A stretch of DNA of 39,593 nt from Saccharofermentans sp. (GCA_024695565.1 JAILHX010000058.1:1-39593), one strand, 5' to 3'. Numbered from the stretch's first letter, positions 8,407 through 15,943 are shown. Notes: a model not told the origin generated them from the letters alone. Made by a program: numbers and translations.

Positions 8407-9417
8407 TTACACCTTTCCAAAAATACCGGCTCTGCCGAAAATGTAGCTTAACAGGAATATTACTGCCAGAGATATTACGCCTCCCAGGAACATGAACCAG
8501 CCCATGTAGTAGAACAACAGCATTATCAATGTCGCAATACAATACTTGATCGAACAGGTTATGTAATAGACAACACTGATCTTCTGTCTGTGCCTGATTC
8601 CCGCCGAGAAAACATTAAGTACTGCATGCATAGCAGTAACCCACACATAAATACCGATCAGCCATAAGTAGAAATTCGGAATACCGAACCATACAATAAC
8701 CGAAACGGTCAAAGTATACAACGTATAAAGCAAAGCCGATATAAGTCCGTAAGACCAGAGCGATCTCTGAATCCTGACAGTATCCTTTATCGGCTTAAAA
8801 TGCGTATTCTTATTGTTATTCTCATATATGGTCTTAATATCAATACCCGTTACCTTCATACCCTCTTTATGGGCAGTAACAAGAACATTAAGCTCATATT
8901 CATACTTATTACCCGGAATATCCTGCAGCCACATGCAGAGCCTTGCAGGGAACCCTCTTAATCCGGACTGATTATCTCTTAAATAAACTCCGGTAACGAT
9001 CGTATAAACGATCCTCGACATATCGTTGCCGATCCTTGACTTGATCGGAATCTTCTCGGACAGGTCCCTCATACCAAGAACGATAGTATCCGTCTTACGG
9101 GTCAGATAAGCCACACGCTCAATATCTTCCAAAGCATGCTGACCGTCAGAATCAGCCGTAACGATATAATCAACTTCTTCAGAAAGGTTCTTGCCGATAT
9201 ACTCGAATCCGCGCTTCAAAGCATAACCCTTACCCTTATTCTCAGGATAACCGATAACCTCTGCATATTTCGCGGCTCTCTTGAAGAACTCTTCGCATCT
9301 GGGAAGGCTTCCGTCATTAACGGCAACGATCTTAAAACCCCGCTTATGAAGATCCTCAACCAGGCGCAGAAACTTCTCGTCAGGATTATATACGGGCAAA
9401 AGCACGGCAGTCTTCAT
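8407..9417 (-). CDS. membrane GT2 glycosyltransferase
   Basis: The 336-residue protein begins with a GT-A fold domain of family 2: LLPVYNPDE at the N-terminus, VNDGS, and the metal-binding TADSDGQH near residue 90, as in polyprenyl-phosphate mannosyl- or glucosyltransferases. From about residue 225 the sequence is hydrophobic, with roughly four membrane segments in the position and style of a GtrA-like domain. It probably transfers a sugar from a nucleotide donor to a lipid acceptor at the inner face of the membrane. It is the first gene of the lipid operon; an AAGGA lies about 12 bases before the ATG. The sugar cannot be told from sequence. Confidence 0.88.
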   Translation of the reverse strand: MKTAVLLPVYNPDEKFLRLVEDLHKRGFKIVAVNDGSLPRCEEFFKRAAKYAEVIGYPENKGKGYALKRGFEYIGKNLSEEVDYIVTADSDGQHALEDIERVAYLTRKTDTIVLGMRDLSEKIPIKSRIGNDMSRIVYTIVTGVYLRDNQSGLRGFPARLCMWLQDIPGNKYEYELNVLVTAHKEGMKVTGIDIKTIYENNNKNTHFKPIKDTVRIQRSLWSYGLISALLYTLYTLTVSVIVWFGIPNFYLWLIGIYVWVTAMHAVLNVFSAGIRHRQKISVVYYITCSIKYCIATLIMLLFYYMGWFMFLGGVISLAVIFLLSYIFGRAGIFGKV

Positions 9418-9492
9418 AAGCGATACTTTTCCTTACACCTTCCTCTTAAACCACGAAGCACAATTGTCGATTTAAGCATATTCAAACGATTT

Positions 9493-9498
9493 ATTGTA
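9493..9498 (-). promoter_or_regulatory. possible -10 box of the lipid operon
   Basis: The minus strand reads TACAAT about 75 bases upstream of the GT2 start, inside an AT-rich stretch. No convincing -35 box is seen at 17 bases. This is the best candidate for the operon promoter but is weak. Confidence 0.3.
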
Positions 9499-9531
9499 CT
9501 ATAAATAAATAAGAAAAAGCACCCAAACACA

Positions 9532-9571
9532 AAAAAGTATGGCAAAAACTATGGCTCAGGCCATACTTTTT
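9532..9571. repeat. 12-base inverted repeat with 16-base loop
   Basis: AAAAAGTATGGC (9532-9543) is perfectly inverted as GCCATACTTTTT (9560-9571). The loop carries another copy of the ACTATGG core, which can pair alternatively as ATGGC/GCCAT followed by a T-run on the plus strand. It could act as a terminator or be a repeat element; no plus-strand gene ends just before it. Confidence 0.75.
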
Positions 9572-9609
9572 ACCATAGAAATTGACACAATACTCCGAAA
9601 ACTATGGTA

Positions 9610-9647
9610 AAAACTATGGTCACAGCCATATAAAATACCATAGTTTT
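9610..9647. repeat. 11-base inverted repeat with 16-base loop
   Basis: AAAACTATGGT (9610-9620) is perfectly inverted as ACCATAGTTTT (9637-9647). The same 11-base arm also occurs directly upstream at 9598-9608, so the left arm is duplicated in tandem. The arm length and loop size mirror the neighbouring repeat at 9532-9571. Confidence 0.75.
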
Positions 9648-9661
9648 ATTGAGAAATATCA

Positions 9662-9795
9662 ATCCGCAACCCGCCATAGTGGTTTTACAGACCAACCTAA
9701 CAGCCGTCAAGGCTGCCTTCGGCACATTCTGACGAATGCTTCGGCCTTGACTGCACTAGGTTGGTCTGTGTTTTGGGTTTAAGCGGGTTGTGGAT
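9662..9795. repeat. nested palindromic element, about 134 bases
   Basis: Three nested inverted stems are visible. The outer arms ATCCGCAACCCGC (9662-9674) and GCGGGTTGTGGAT (9783-9795) match at 12 of 13 positions. The middle arms ACAGACCAACCTA (9687-9699) and TAGGTTGGTCTGT (9757-9769) are perfect. The inner arms are GTCAAGGC and GCCTTGAC (8 bases). Inside are two small hairpins, TGCC-TTC-GGCA and CATTC-TGAC-GAATG. It could be a structured RNA, a palindromic intergenic repeat or a miniature mobile element. No ORF of consequence lies in it. Confidence 0.7.
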
Positions 9796-9828
9796 ATAAG
9801 CGGATTTATAATGACCGCATCGAAGATG

Positions 9829-9849
9829 AGAGGCGGGGTATCCGCCTCT
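9829..9849. repeat. GC-rich 8-base hairpin
   Basis: AGAGGCGG (9829-9836) and CCGCCTCT (9842-9849) form a perfect stem with a 5-base loop. There is no T-run on either strand, so it is not a standard terminator. It lies between two larger palindromic elements. Confidence 0.6.
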
Positions 9850-9863
9850 TAACCACATAACAA

Positions 9864-9937
9864 GCACCTGCTAGGGATCAACAGTCAAGGATGCCCTAGG
9901 CAAGCTTGCGTTCCTTGACGGTTGATACCGCAGGTGC
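9864..9937. repeat. imperfect palindrome, about 74 bases
   Basis: The outer arms GCACCTGC (9864-9871) and GCAGGTGC (9930-9937) are perfect. Inside are ATCAAC/GTTGAT, TCAAGGA/TCCTTGA and an apical GCAAGCTTGC. The inner TCAAGG/CCTTGA core resembles that of the element at 9662-9795. It begins 8 bases past the stop of the downstream minus-strand gene, so it may also help end that transcript, although there is no clear T-run. Confidence 0.65.
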
Positions 9938-9944
9938 AACTCAT

Positions 9945-10748
9945 TTAACTAACTTTCTCATTAATATCCCAAATCAAAGCGCTATCGGGAATCATGTTGT
10001 TATATGCTGACAGCACTTCTGAAACAAAGTAATCTTCATCAAAGTTCTGTTTGTCATAGAGAATGATATAAATTATTTCCCTTCCGGGTCTATATTTTTC
10101 TTTTGAGAAGCCATAGAGCTTATTTGTCGTGTTGAATGAATACTTGATTTTGTCGCTCATGCCAAGTATTTCAAGATAAGCACATCTGTCTATCTCATAG
10201 AAATTTACCAGATAATCAGGATTAATTGTTTCCTCTATTTCTGCGAGATAAATAGATGTCTCATATTTGAAAGGTATTCCTAACCGTTTCAGCAAGTCTG
10301 CACCAAATTGTTCGTTTTTTGATTTGAGTTCCCCGTGATCGCTTACAGTCGGATTCTCAGGTTTATATTGACCGGTACAATCAGGCTGGTTCCTAAAATA
10401 TTCGTTGTTCATACAGTGTGGATCGCTGAACTGTATTATGGGGAAGTTTATTCTGGGCGGAGATACACTGTATCTCGACTTCCATGTATTATAAAGATCA
10501 TCATACTCAGCTTTTATCTTCAAGAACTCACTGATCTCATATGAGAACTTTCTGCCAAGTCTTGAAGTAGTAACTATAGGTCTAGGATGTGATTTTGTAT
10601 ATTGAGGGTTATCCGGGTCACGGGTAAGCATAATGAATTGTTTTCCTTTTAGAACTTTAAAATACCCGTGCGGCATTTTCTCAAGGAGCTGTCTTCTGTA
10701 CTCGAGCTTGACTGCGTGGACTTTCATCGGAAGGATAATGTCGTTCAT
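9945..10748 (-). CDS. PD-(D/E)XK nuclease-like protein of unknown function
   Basis: The 267-residue protein has no signal peptide or membrane segment. The N-terminal half is basic and not recognised. The C-terminal half carries the pattern SKNEQFGADLLKRLGIPF (Glu146), then INPDYLV (Asp178) and CAYLEILGM (Glu193), followed by NKLYGFSKEKY. This spacing matches the PD-(D/E)XK-like domain of uncharacterised Clostridia proteins, where the third motif reads YWEHLGM rather than a plain ExK. Nuclease activity is therefore uncertain. GGGGAG lies 8 bases before the ATG. It stands alone between a palindrome-rich stretch and a divergent plus-strand gene, a setting common for accessory genes. Confidence 0.7.
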   Translation of the reverse strand: MNDIILPMKVHAVKLEYRRQLLEKMPHGYFKVLKGKQFIMLTRDPDNPQYTKSHPRPIVTTSRLGRKFSYEISEFLKIKAEYDDLYNTWKSRYSVSPPRINFPIIQFSDPHCMNNEYFRNQPDCTGQYKPENPTVSDHGELKSKNEQFGADLLKRLGIPFKYETSIYLAEIEETINPDYLVNFYEIDRCAYLEILGMSDKIKYSFNTTNKLYGFSKEKYRPGREIIYIILYDKQNFDEDYFVSEVLSAYNNMIPDSALIWDINEKVS

Positions 10749-10914
10749 ATTGAGTTCTCCCCTTCTATAGTTTTTATCATTCTATAGGCGTCAGATGCAT
10801 TATTGGGGGCGAATTGCAGCAAATTGAAAATCAGGGTCAAAAATCGAGACTTTTGGAGGTAGTTTGGGACTTTTTGGATAAGTTGAGACTGTTATTAAAC
10901 TAAATCACATAGAA

Positions 10915-10943
10915 TTGATAAATAATAAAAGTAATGCTAATAT
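10915..10943 (+). promoter_or_regulatory. sigma-70-type promoter for the zinc-ribbon gene
   Basis: TTGATA (10915-10920) and TAATAT (10938-10943) are separated by exactly 17 bases. Transcription would start near 10950, giving a leader of about 25 bases with GGAGGA at 10961-10966. Confidence 0.75.
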
Positions 10944-10973
10944 TGCACTATCTTATTAATGGAGGATAGATAA

Positions 10974-11588
10974 ATGTTTTGCACTAATTGTGGATCACAA
11001 TTTGAAGATGGCAATTCTTTCTGCCCTAACTGCGGACAGAAGATTGAATCAGTAGCTCAGCCTGTTGCTGCACCTGCACCTGTTGCTGCACCTGTTGAGG
11101 CTGCTCCTGTTGCAGCTTCTCCTATCGCTGCTGCACCTGTTCAGGCTACACCTGTTGAAGCAGCTCCCGTTCAGGCTACTCCTGTTTATGAGCCCGCACC
11201 CGCACCTGCACCCGCTCCTGCTCCGGTCGTTCCCGTAACACCCGTTCAGCCTGTTTATGCTCAGGCTCCTGTTACACCCGTTGGCGTTGCCGGCGTTTCT
11301 CCTGCAGGAGATGCTGAACTTGCTAAGAGCATCTTGATCATGGGTATCGTAGCAGTAGCATGCGCAGTATCTTATATCGCTGCTATCGGCGGTATCATCT
11401 GCGGCGCAATCGGACTTTCTAAGGCTAAAAAGTTCGTAGAAGAGAATGGTCAGGTATTTGGTAAGGCTAAGGTTGGTAAGTTCCTCTCATTGGGCGGACT
11501 TATCGGCGGCAGCATTATTACAGCTATTTTGGCTCTTCGTATTATCTCTGCCATTCTTTATGCAATCGCTGAATTTTCTTCTTATTAA
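10974..11588 (+). CDS. zinc-ribbon membrane protein
   Basis: The 204-residue protein has three parts. Residues 1-25 are a zinc ribbon (MFCTNCGSQF and FCPNCGQ, two CxxC pairs). Residues about 30-105 are a low-complexity Ala/Pro/Val linker with repeated APVxAxPV units. Residues about 115-200 hold two hydrophobic segments around a short basic loop (SKAKKFVEE), the layout of DUF4190-type proteins. It probably sits in the membrane with the ribbon in the cytosol; no enzymatic role is evident. GGAGGA lies 8 bases before the ATG, with a good promoter upstream and a strong terminator after the stop, so it is a single-gene transcript. The codons of the linker are repetitive, suggesting expansion by slippage. 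Confidence 0.88.
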   Translation: MFCTNCGSQFEDGNSFCPNCGQKIESVAQPVAAPAPVAAPVEAAPVAASPIAAAPVQATPVEAAPVQATPVYEPAPAPAPAPAPVVPVTPVQPVYAQAPVTPVGVAGVSPAGDAELAKSILIMGIVAVACAVSYIAAIGGIICGAIGLSKAKKFVEENGQVFGKAKVGKFLSLGGLIGGSIITAILALRIISAILYAIAEFSSY

Positions 11589-11609
11589 GTTTTATAAATA
11601 AGCATTACA

Positions 11610-11640
11610 GGCGTCGCTTGATAAAAGCGGCGCCTTTTTT
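11610..11640 (+). terminator. rho-independent terminator of the zinc-ribbon gene
   Basis: GGCGTCGCTT (11610-11619) pairs with AAGCGGCGCC (11625-11634) through one T-G wobble, with a 5-base loop, and is followed by six T residues. It lies 21 bases after the stop codon. Confidence 0.92.
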
Positions 11641-11743
11641 ATGATGTTAAGTTCCCGAAAACAAACAAGGAGCAACGATATTGAAGTGAACCCCCGAAGT
11701 TAGATGATTTAATATGATGCTAAGTTCCCGAAAACAAACAAGG
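11641..11743. repeat. 30-base direct repeat pair
   Basis: A 30-base unit containing GTTCCCGAAAACAAACAAGG occurs at 11641-11670 and again at 11714-11743 with a single T/C difference. The sequence between contains GTGAACCCCCGAAGTTAGA, which resembles the end of IS3-family elements, but no transposase is present. It may be a degenerate mobile-element scar. Confidence 0.65.
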
Positions 11744-11769
11744 TGCCACGAATATCGTGACACCTTGTT
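11737..11769 (-). terminator. hairpin terminator of the BCCT/choline operon
   Basis: AACAAGGTG (11737-11745) pairs with CACCTTGTT (11761-11769) and CACGA with TCGTG inside, a 14-base-pair stem with one mismatch and a 3-base loop. On the minus strand it lies 23 bases past the transporter stop and is followed by TGTTTGTTTT. Confidence 0.75.
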
Positions 11770-11792
11770 CTGCCTTTGGGCTGAAGGAAGCT

Positions 11793-13367
11793 TTATTCCT
11801 TGGATTTGACTTTTTTCTTATCCCCGTCAGCGGCAAGCTCATCCTGATACTTCTTGGCGTCTTTGATGAAGCTTGCGATTATTAAGATCATGACGATTCC
11901 GATCGGGAATGCCGCGATGATCGACACGGTCTGAAGATTTGCCATGGTGCCTTCTGAGAAGATCAGTGCGATAGGAAGCATGATAAGGAGGATCGCCCAG
12001 AAAAGCTTCATCTTCTTGCTTGCCTGCTCATCGCCTTCAATATTCTTGTAGCTGTAGTTGGATGCTACCATGGTTATGCTGTCGAAAGATGTTGCATAGA
12101 AAGCGAACATTGCGAGAGCTAATACTACAAGGAATACGGGTGCCAGAGGCAGCTGGTGGATAATGTCGATGATCGTCTGATAGAGATCGTCGCCGTTAGC
12201 GTGATACTGTGCTACAGCATCGAATCTGCCGTGAACCTTCATGCCGAGACCGAAGTTGCCGAGTACGATGAATGAGATCAATGTGCTGGCTGTACCGAAG
12301 ATGTATGAACCCATGATTACCTGCTTGATCGTTCTGCCGCGGGAGATCATGCCCATGAAGAAAGGAGCGGCAACGCACCATACCATCCAGTATGCCCAGT
12401 AGAAGATCGTCCAGTTCTGGGCAAAGCCTGCTTCGGTTCTGGTCGCATCTGTCCATGTAGAGAGTCCGATGAAGTTCTGGACCATGTTACCGAGAGAAGT
12501 GACGCCTGTCTCGATGGAGAATCTGGCTTCGCCGCCGAGGATGAAGACATAGAGCAGTATGATGCCGAAGAGGATCATGCAGATTTTCGAGAGCATGTTA
12601 ACGCCCTTGAGACCGTTCATTACCGAGCATGTGTAGATGCCGCAGACGACAACGAGGATGCCGATCGATACGAACTTGGAACCAGCGATGCCGAAGAGGT
12701 CTGTGAGAACCATGGAGAGCAAAGGAGTTGCGATCGAGAATGTTGTGGCAGTTCCTGCGATAAGTGCGATAACCGCGAGGATGTCGATGACCTTACCAAG
12801 CACGCCGTCAGTCTGCTTGCCGAGGATTGGTCTGCAGGCTTCGGAATACTTCTGCTTGTGGCAGCCTCTGACGTGGAGCATGAATCCGAATGCAGCAGCA
12901 AGAACTGCGTAGAAACTCCACGGGATCAAAGACCAGTGATAGAGCGGGAATGTTGCTGACCACTCGTTGATATCGCCGAATGCCAATACATGGGGATCTT
13001 CATAGTAGTAGATCCATTCGCAGAAGGAATAGAACAGGATGTCTGAAGCAAGACCGCATGTAAATACCATCGCGCCCCATGAGAAGAATCCGTACCTGGG
13101 CTTCTCACCGGGTTTGCCGATCGTGATCTTACCGATCTTCGAATATGCGAGCCAGAGTGATACGAGGAAGAATCCGAGACCGATGACGAGATAATAGACT
13201 CCGCATCTGTCACCTAAGAAACTTCTGATCACTTCGAGTGCCGATGTTGAATTCTCAGGTGCCAACACGAAGTAAGCACAGAGGATCAGGATGCACCCGA
13301 ACGGTATAAATGTTGTAAAAGGATCTATTTTCCTCTTACTCTCAATCTTAACGGCTTCTTTGCTCAT
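11793..13367 (-). CDS. BCCT-family transporter, probable choline/betaine uptake
   Basis: The 524-residue, highly hydrophobic protein has about 12 membrane segments. The sequence WAYWMVWCVAAPFFMG followed by MISRGRTIKQV is the hallmark BCCT motif around transmembrane segments 8-9. BCCT carriers import quaternary ammonium compounds such as choline, betaine or carnitine, driven by Na+ or H+. Its ATG overlaps the stop of the LicC-like gene (ATGA) and AAAGGAG lies upstream, so it is co-translated with the choline-activation enzymes. This context argues for choline as substrate, taking the place held by LicB in classical lic operons. A short charged tail (KKKVKSKE) ends the protein. Another quaternary amine cannot be excluded. 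Confidence 0.93.
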   Translation of the reverse strand: MSKEAVKIESKRKIDPFTTFIPFGCILILCAYFVLAPENSTSALEVIRSFLGDRCGVYYLVIGLGFFLVSLWLAYSKIGKITIGKPGEKPRYGFFSWGAMVFTCGLASDILFYSFCEWIYYYEDPHVLAFGDINEWSATFPLYHWSLIPWSFYAVLAAAFGFMLHVRGCHKQKYSEACRPILGKQTDGVLGKVIDILAVIALIAGTATTFSIATPLLSMVLTDLFGIAGSKFVSIGILVVVCGIYTCSVMNGLKGVNMLSKICMILFGIILLYVFILGGEARFSIETGVTSLGNMVQNFIGLSTWTDATRTEAGFAQNWTIFYWAYWMVWCVAAPFFMGMISRGRTIKQVIMGSYIFGTASTLISFIVLGNFGLGMKVHGRFDAVAQYHANGDDLYQTIIDIIHQLPLAPVFLVVLALAMFAFYATSFDSITMVASNYSYKNIEGDEQASKKMKLFWAILLIMLPIALIFSEGTMANLQTVSIIAAFPIGIVMILIIASFIKDAKKYQDELAADGDKKKVKSKE

Positions 13368-14086
13368 AACTGCTCTCCTTTATATTCACTATAATTTGAA
13401 TCAATGTTTATCAGCTCTTCCAGGCTGTCGATCTCGACGATGTCTTCACGTCTCATCTCTCTGATCCCCAATTTAAAGTCCTCGAAATGACAGAACATCG
13501 CAACATCGTCCCAATATATTTGCGTGTTTCCTGACTCGAATTCTTCTTCCAAATGTTTCTTAAGTTTCTTTCCGTCCTGATCAGACCAGCGCGATATCGA
13601 ATAGAGCTGCCAGCCTTTTGACCCGCCGGTTCTAGAACACCCGGTGACGATGCCGTTCTCAACGCTCATGAGCCACTCGTCTGTCTCGCCTTCAGACCAG
13701 ACTGCGTTATAGCCGGATAACGTGAAGTGAGGGTCAAGGATCTCCGGATTATAAATAATCTGGTCTCCGTCAAGAATGATGCAGTCGGATAAATGCTCGC
13801 GTGCAACATAAAGAGATGAGATGTTATTGCATTTATCGTATATCGGGTTCAAGATGAGCTTTACTCCGAACTCAGCCTCAAGACCTGCGAACTGTTCCTT
13901 AAGGTAGCCGACTACGACATAGATCTCGTTAATGCCGTTTGAATGAAGAGCATTGATAACGGATTCGATCATGCGGACACCGTTAACAGCTATAAGGGGC
14001 TTAGGAGTCTTAAGGGTTAGAGGTCTCATCCTCTGCCCTTCACCTGCTGCCATGATTATCGCTCTCCTCACTATATGTTCACTCAT
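13364..14086 (-). CDS. licC: LicC-like CTP:phosphocholine cytidylyltransferase
   Basis: The 240-residue protein is a single nucleotidyltransferase (GT-A-like) domain. It has the nucleotide-binding motif AIIMAAGEGQRMRPLT near the N-terminus and TPKPLIAVNG, then NNISSLYVAREHL and LDGDQII with the metal-binding aspartates, the pattern seen in LicC. The expected reaction is CTP + phosphocholine to CDP-choline. It overlaps both neighbours by ATGA (stop/start), between a LicA-containing fusion and a choline-type transporter, which supports the choline assignment. The upstream fusion carries a second LicC-like domain, so one of the two may use another substrate. Small-molecule specificity cannot be read from the sequence. 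Confidence 0.82.
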   Translation of the reverse strand: MSEHIVRRAIIMAAGEGQRMRPLTLKTPKPLIAVNGVRMIESVINALHSNGINEIYVVVGYLKEQFAGLEAEFGVKLILNPIYDKCNNISSLYVAREHLSDCIILDGDQIIYNPEILDPHFTLSGYNAVWSEGETDEWLMSVENGIVTGCSRTGGSKGWQLYSISRWSDQDGKKLKKHLEEEFESGNTQIYWDDVAMFCHFEDFKLGIREMRREDIVEIDSLEELINIDSNYSEYKGEQL

Positions 14087-15873
14087 AAGATCTCCATGGC
14101 GTATCTGTAGAATTCTTTGGCATAACGGTACTGGCGGAGTGTGTATTCACCGAACTCGATGCCTAATTGTCTCTTGTATTCGCACCAGTTGGACCAGAGG
14201 AGGCCGCAGCTGGCAATGTAGCAATAGATCTTGGCGCGGAGCTTATCATCCACCTTGCCTTCGAAGTATATGTCGATAAGACGGTCGCACTTGGCCTTGT
14301 CATAGAGACTGTAGATACAGAACATTGCGATATCGACGTGCGGGTCCTGCATGCCGGAATACTCCCAGTCAGTAAGCTGGAGGGATTCGGTTTTCGAGCC
14401 CTTGGGAGTATAGAAAAGGAAATTGTCCGGAACTGCGTCAATGTGGGTCAGGCACCAGTCCTTGTCGTAACTGTCAACGACTTTACGAAGAGACATGATG
14501 TTCTTCTTGGTCTCCTCATAGTCGCGGTAAGCAGACGGGATCCCGTTCCAGAGGGACTCGTAAAATTCTATCTGTCCGAAGATATCGAAAACATGATCCA
14601 CCTTAAGCTTCATGTCATGGAAGCTCTTAAGCTTGCGCATACACTTGATAAGATCCTCTTCGTTATCGGGGTCACAGACCCTGATGCCCTCGAGATATTT
14701 TGTGATCTTATAACCGCTCTGAGGTTCGATAAGCACGGGATCGTCACAAAAACCGAGACCGCTTATAGTCCTGAATACTTCAGCCTCATGCTTGCGGTCG
14801 ATAAGCATGTCAGTGCCTTCTCCCGGAATACGCATTATGTATTTGGAACCGTTTACGCTGAAGAGAAACGACCGGTTGGTCATGCCTTTCTTAAGAACGG
14901 AGATATCCTTAATGTCTTTGGGCTCGCAATCGAAAACCTTTGTTATCGCATTGATCGCATCGTTCTTCAGGTGATCTGAACCTGCATCGATATCTCTAAG
15001 CTGCTCATAAGTGTTGATCTCCTTGACTGAATCATCGGAAACGACACGGGCATTTACGAACATGCGGTCGCCGTCAAAAAGTGCTTCTTCCCAGAAAGAT
15101 TCATCGTGACGTCCGTCAGTTAATAGCTCCCTGATCCTGTCAGATACTTTGGCAGCATCTTCCTCAAGAAGATATGAGATGCCGATCATTCTGTTGCCAC
15201 ACTCTCCTGAGGTGAGTCCTACGAGTTCATTCTTTCGGTTGACGCGGACAGTCGAGCCTTCAGATGAATCGCTTGAGACCATATACCAGCTGTATAACTC
15301 ATCTTTGCTGAACGGATTATCTTCGCACCACATATCGCAGGGAACGATGTAACTGTTTGCGAGCTTATCTGATACGATGCCTACGGAATAAATATTGTTC
15401 TTAGCGGCATAACTGCTGTTAACAACAAGGTCTACTCCGAACTTATCGACCAGGTATTCGAAGCTCTCCATCATGAACCCGATAACGACCGTAATATCCT
15501 TGATGCCTGCTTCGTGAAGCTGTCTGATCTGGCGCTCGATAAGGACTTCTCCGTTAACTTCAAGAAGCGCCTTGGGAGTCGTCGTATTGATGGGAACCAT
15601 CCTCATGCCAAATCCTGCAGCGAGAATGACAGCGCGCTTCGGACTGTTATTTTTAATTAGGGTCTTTGCTGACTTTGTTAATGTAATATCTTCATTAATA
15701 TGACCTAAGCTCTCTAAGATCTTAAGAGATTTATTCACTGAGCCGAGTGACAGGCCGGTCTCTTCTGCAAGAATGCGCTGATTAGTAAATCTTAAGCGGT
15801 TAAGACAAAGCAGGACATCTGATGCCTGCTTGTTAAGTTCAGCCGTGTTGTTTTCGCGCTTGTTCACGAACAT
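14083..15873 (-). CDS. winged-HTH / LicC-like / LicA choline kinase fusion (LicCA type)
   Basis: The 596-residue protein has three parts. Residues about 15-75 form a MarR-like winged helix (NQRILAEETGLSLGSVNKSL). Residues 79-300 are a LicC-like nucleotidyltransferase (VILAAGFGMRM, TPKALLEVNGE, NNIYSVGIV). Residues about 310-596 are a choline/ethanolamine-kinase domain with the catalytic HIDAVPDN loop and DWEYSGMQDP. It could phosphorylate choline and convert it to CDP-choline in one polypeptide; LicCA fusions are known from Treponema denticola. The helix-turn-helix may only be structural or may sense the product. The ATG at 15873 has GGGAG only two bases away; a GTG at 15867 with 7-base spacing is an equally good start. 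Confidence 0.88.
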   Translation of the reverse strand: MFVNKRENNTAELNKQASDVLLCLNRLRFTNQRILAEETGLSLGSVNKSLKILESLGHINEDITLTKSAKTLIKNNSPKRAVILAAGFGMRMVPINTTTPKALLEVNGEVLIERQIRQLHEAGIKDITVVIGFMMESFEYLVDKFGVDLVVNSSYAAKNNIYSVGIVSDKLANSYIVPCDMWCEDNPFSKDELYSWYMVSSDSSEGSTVRVNRKNELVGLTSGECGNRMIGISYLLEEDAAKVSDRIRELLTDGRHDESFWEEALFDGDRMFVNARVVSDDSVKEINTYEQLRDIDAGSDHLKNDAINAITKVFDCEPKDIKDISVLKKGMTNRSFLFSVNGSKYIMRIPGEGTDMLIDRKHEAEVFRTISGLGFCDDPVLIEPQSGYKITKYLEGIRVCDPDNEEDLIKCMRKLKSFHDMKLKVDHVFDIFGQIEFYESLWNGIPSAYRDYEETKKNIMSLRKVVDSYDKDWCLTHIDAVPDNFLFYTPKGSKTESLQLTDWEYSGMQDPHVDIAMFCIYSLYDKAKCDRLIDIYFEGKVDDKLRAKIYCYIASCGLLWSNWCEYKRQLGIEFGEYTLRQYRYAKEFYRYAMEIL

Positions 15874-15904
15874 TCTCCCATACAGATTTGATGAACACGC
15901 ACAT

Positions 15905-15932
15905 ATAATAACACTAAGTCAGAATAATGCAA
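15905..15932 (-). promoter_or_regulatory. candidate promoter of the choline operon
   Basis: On the minus strand TTGCAT (15932-15927) and TATTAT (15910-15905) are separated by 16 bases, about 30 bases before the LicCA-type gene. Confidence 0.5.
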
Positions 15933-15943
15933 ATTGATTTTTA

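Noticed and set aside
9582..9782. 66-codon plus-strand frame in the palindrome region
   Set aside because: It has no ribosome binding site and its residues reflect the inverted repeats; no sign of selection as protein.
9662..9937. Palindromes considered as integron attC sites
   Set aside because: The expected core-site sequences (RYYYAAC and GTTRRRY pairs) are not at the right positions and no integrase or cassette array is present.
11641..11743. Insertion sequence
   Set aside because: No transposase frame is present and the repeats are direct rather than inverted; at most a degenerate remnant.
14167..14979. 270-codon open frame on the plus strand
   Set aside because: It is antisense to the LicA kinase part of the fusion and has no ribosome binding site or recognisable motif; a codon-bias shadow.
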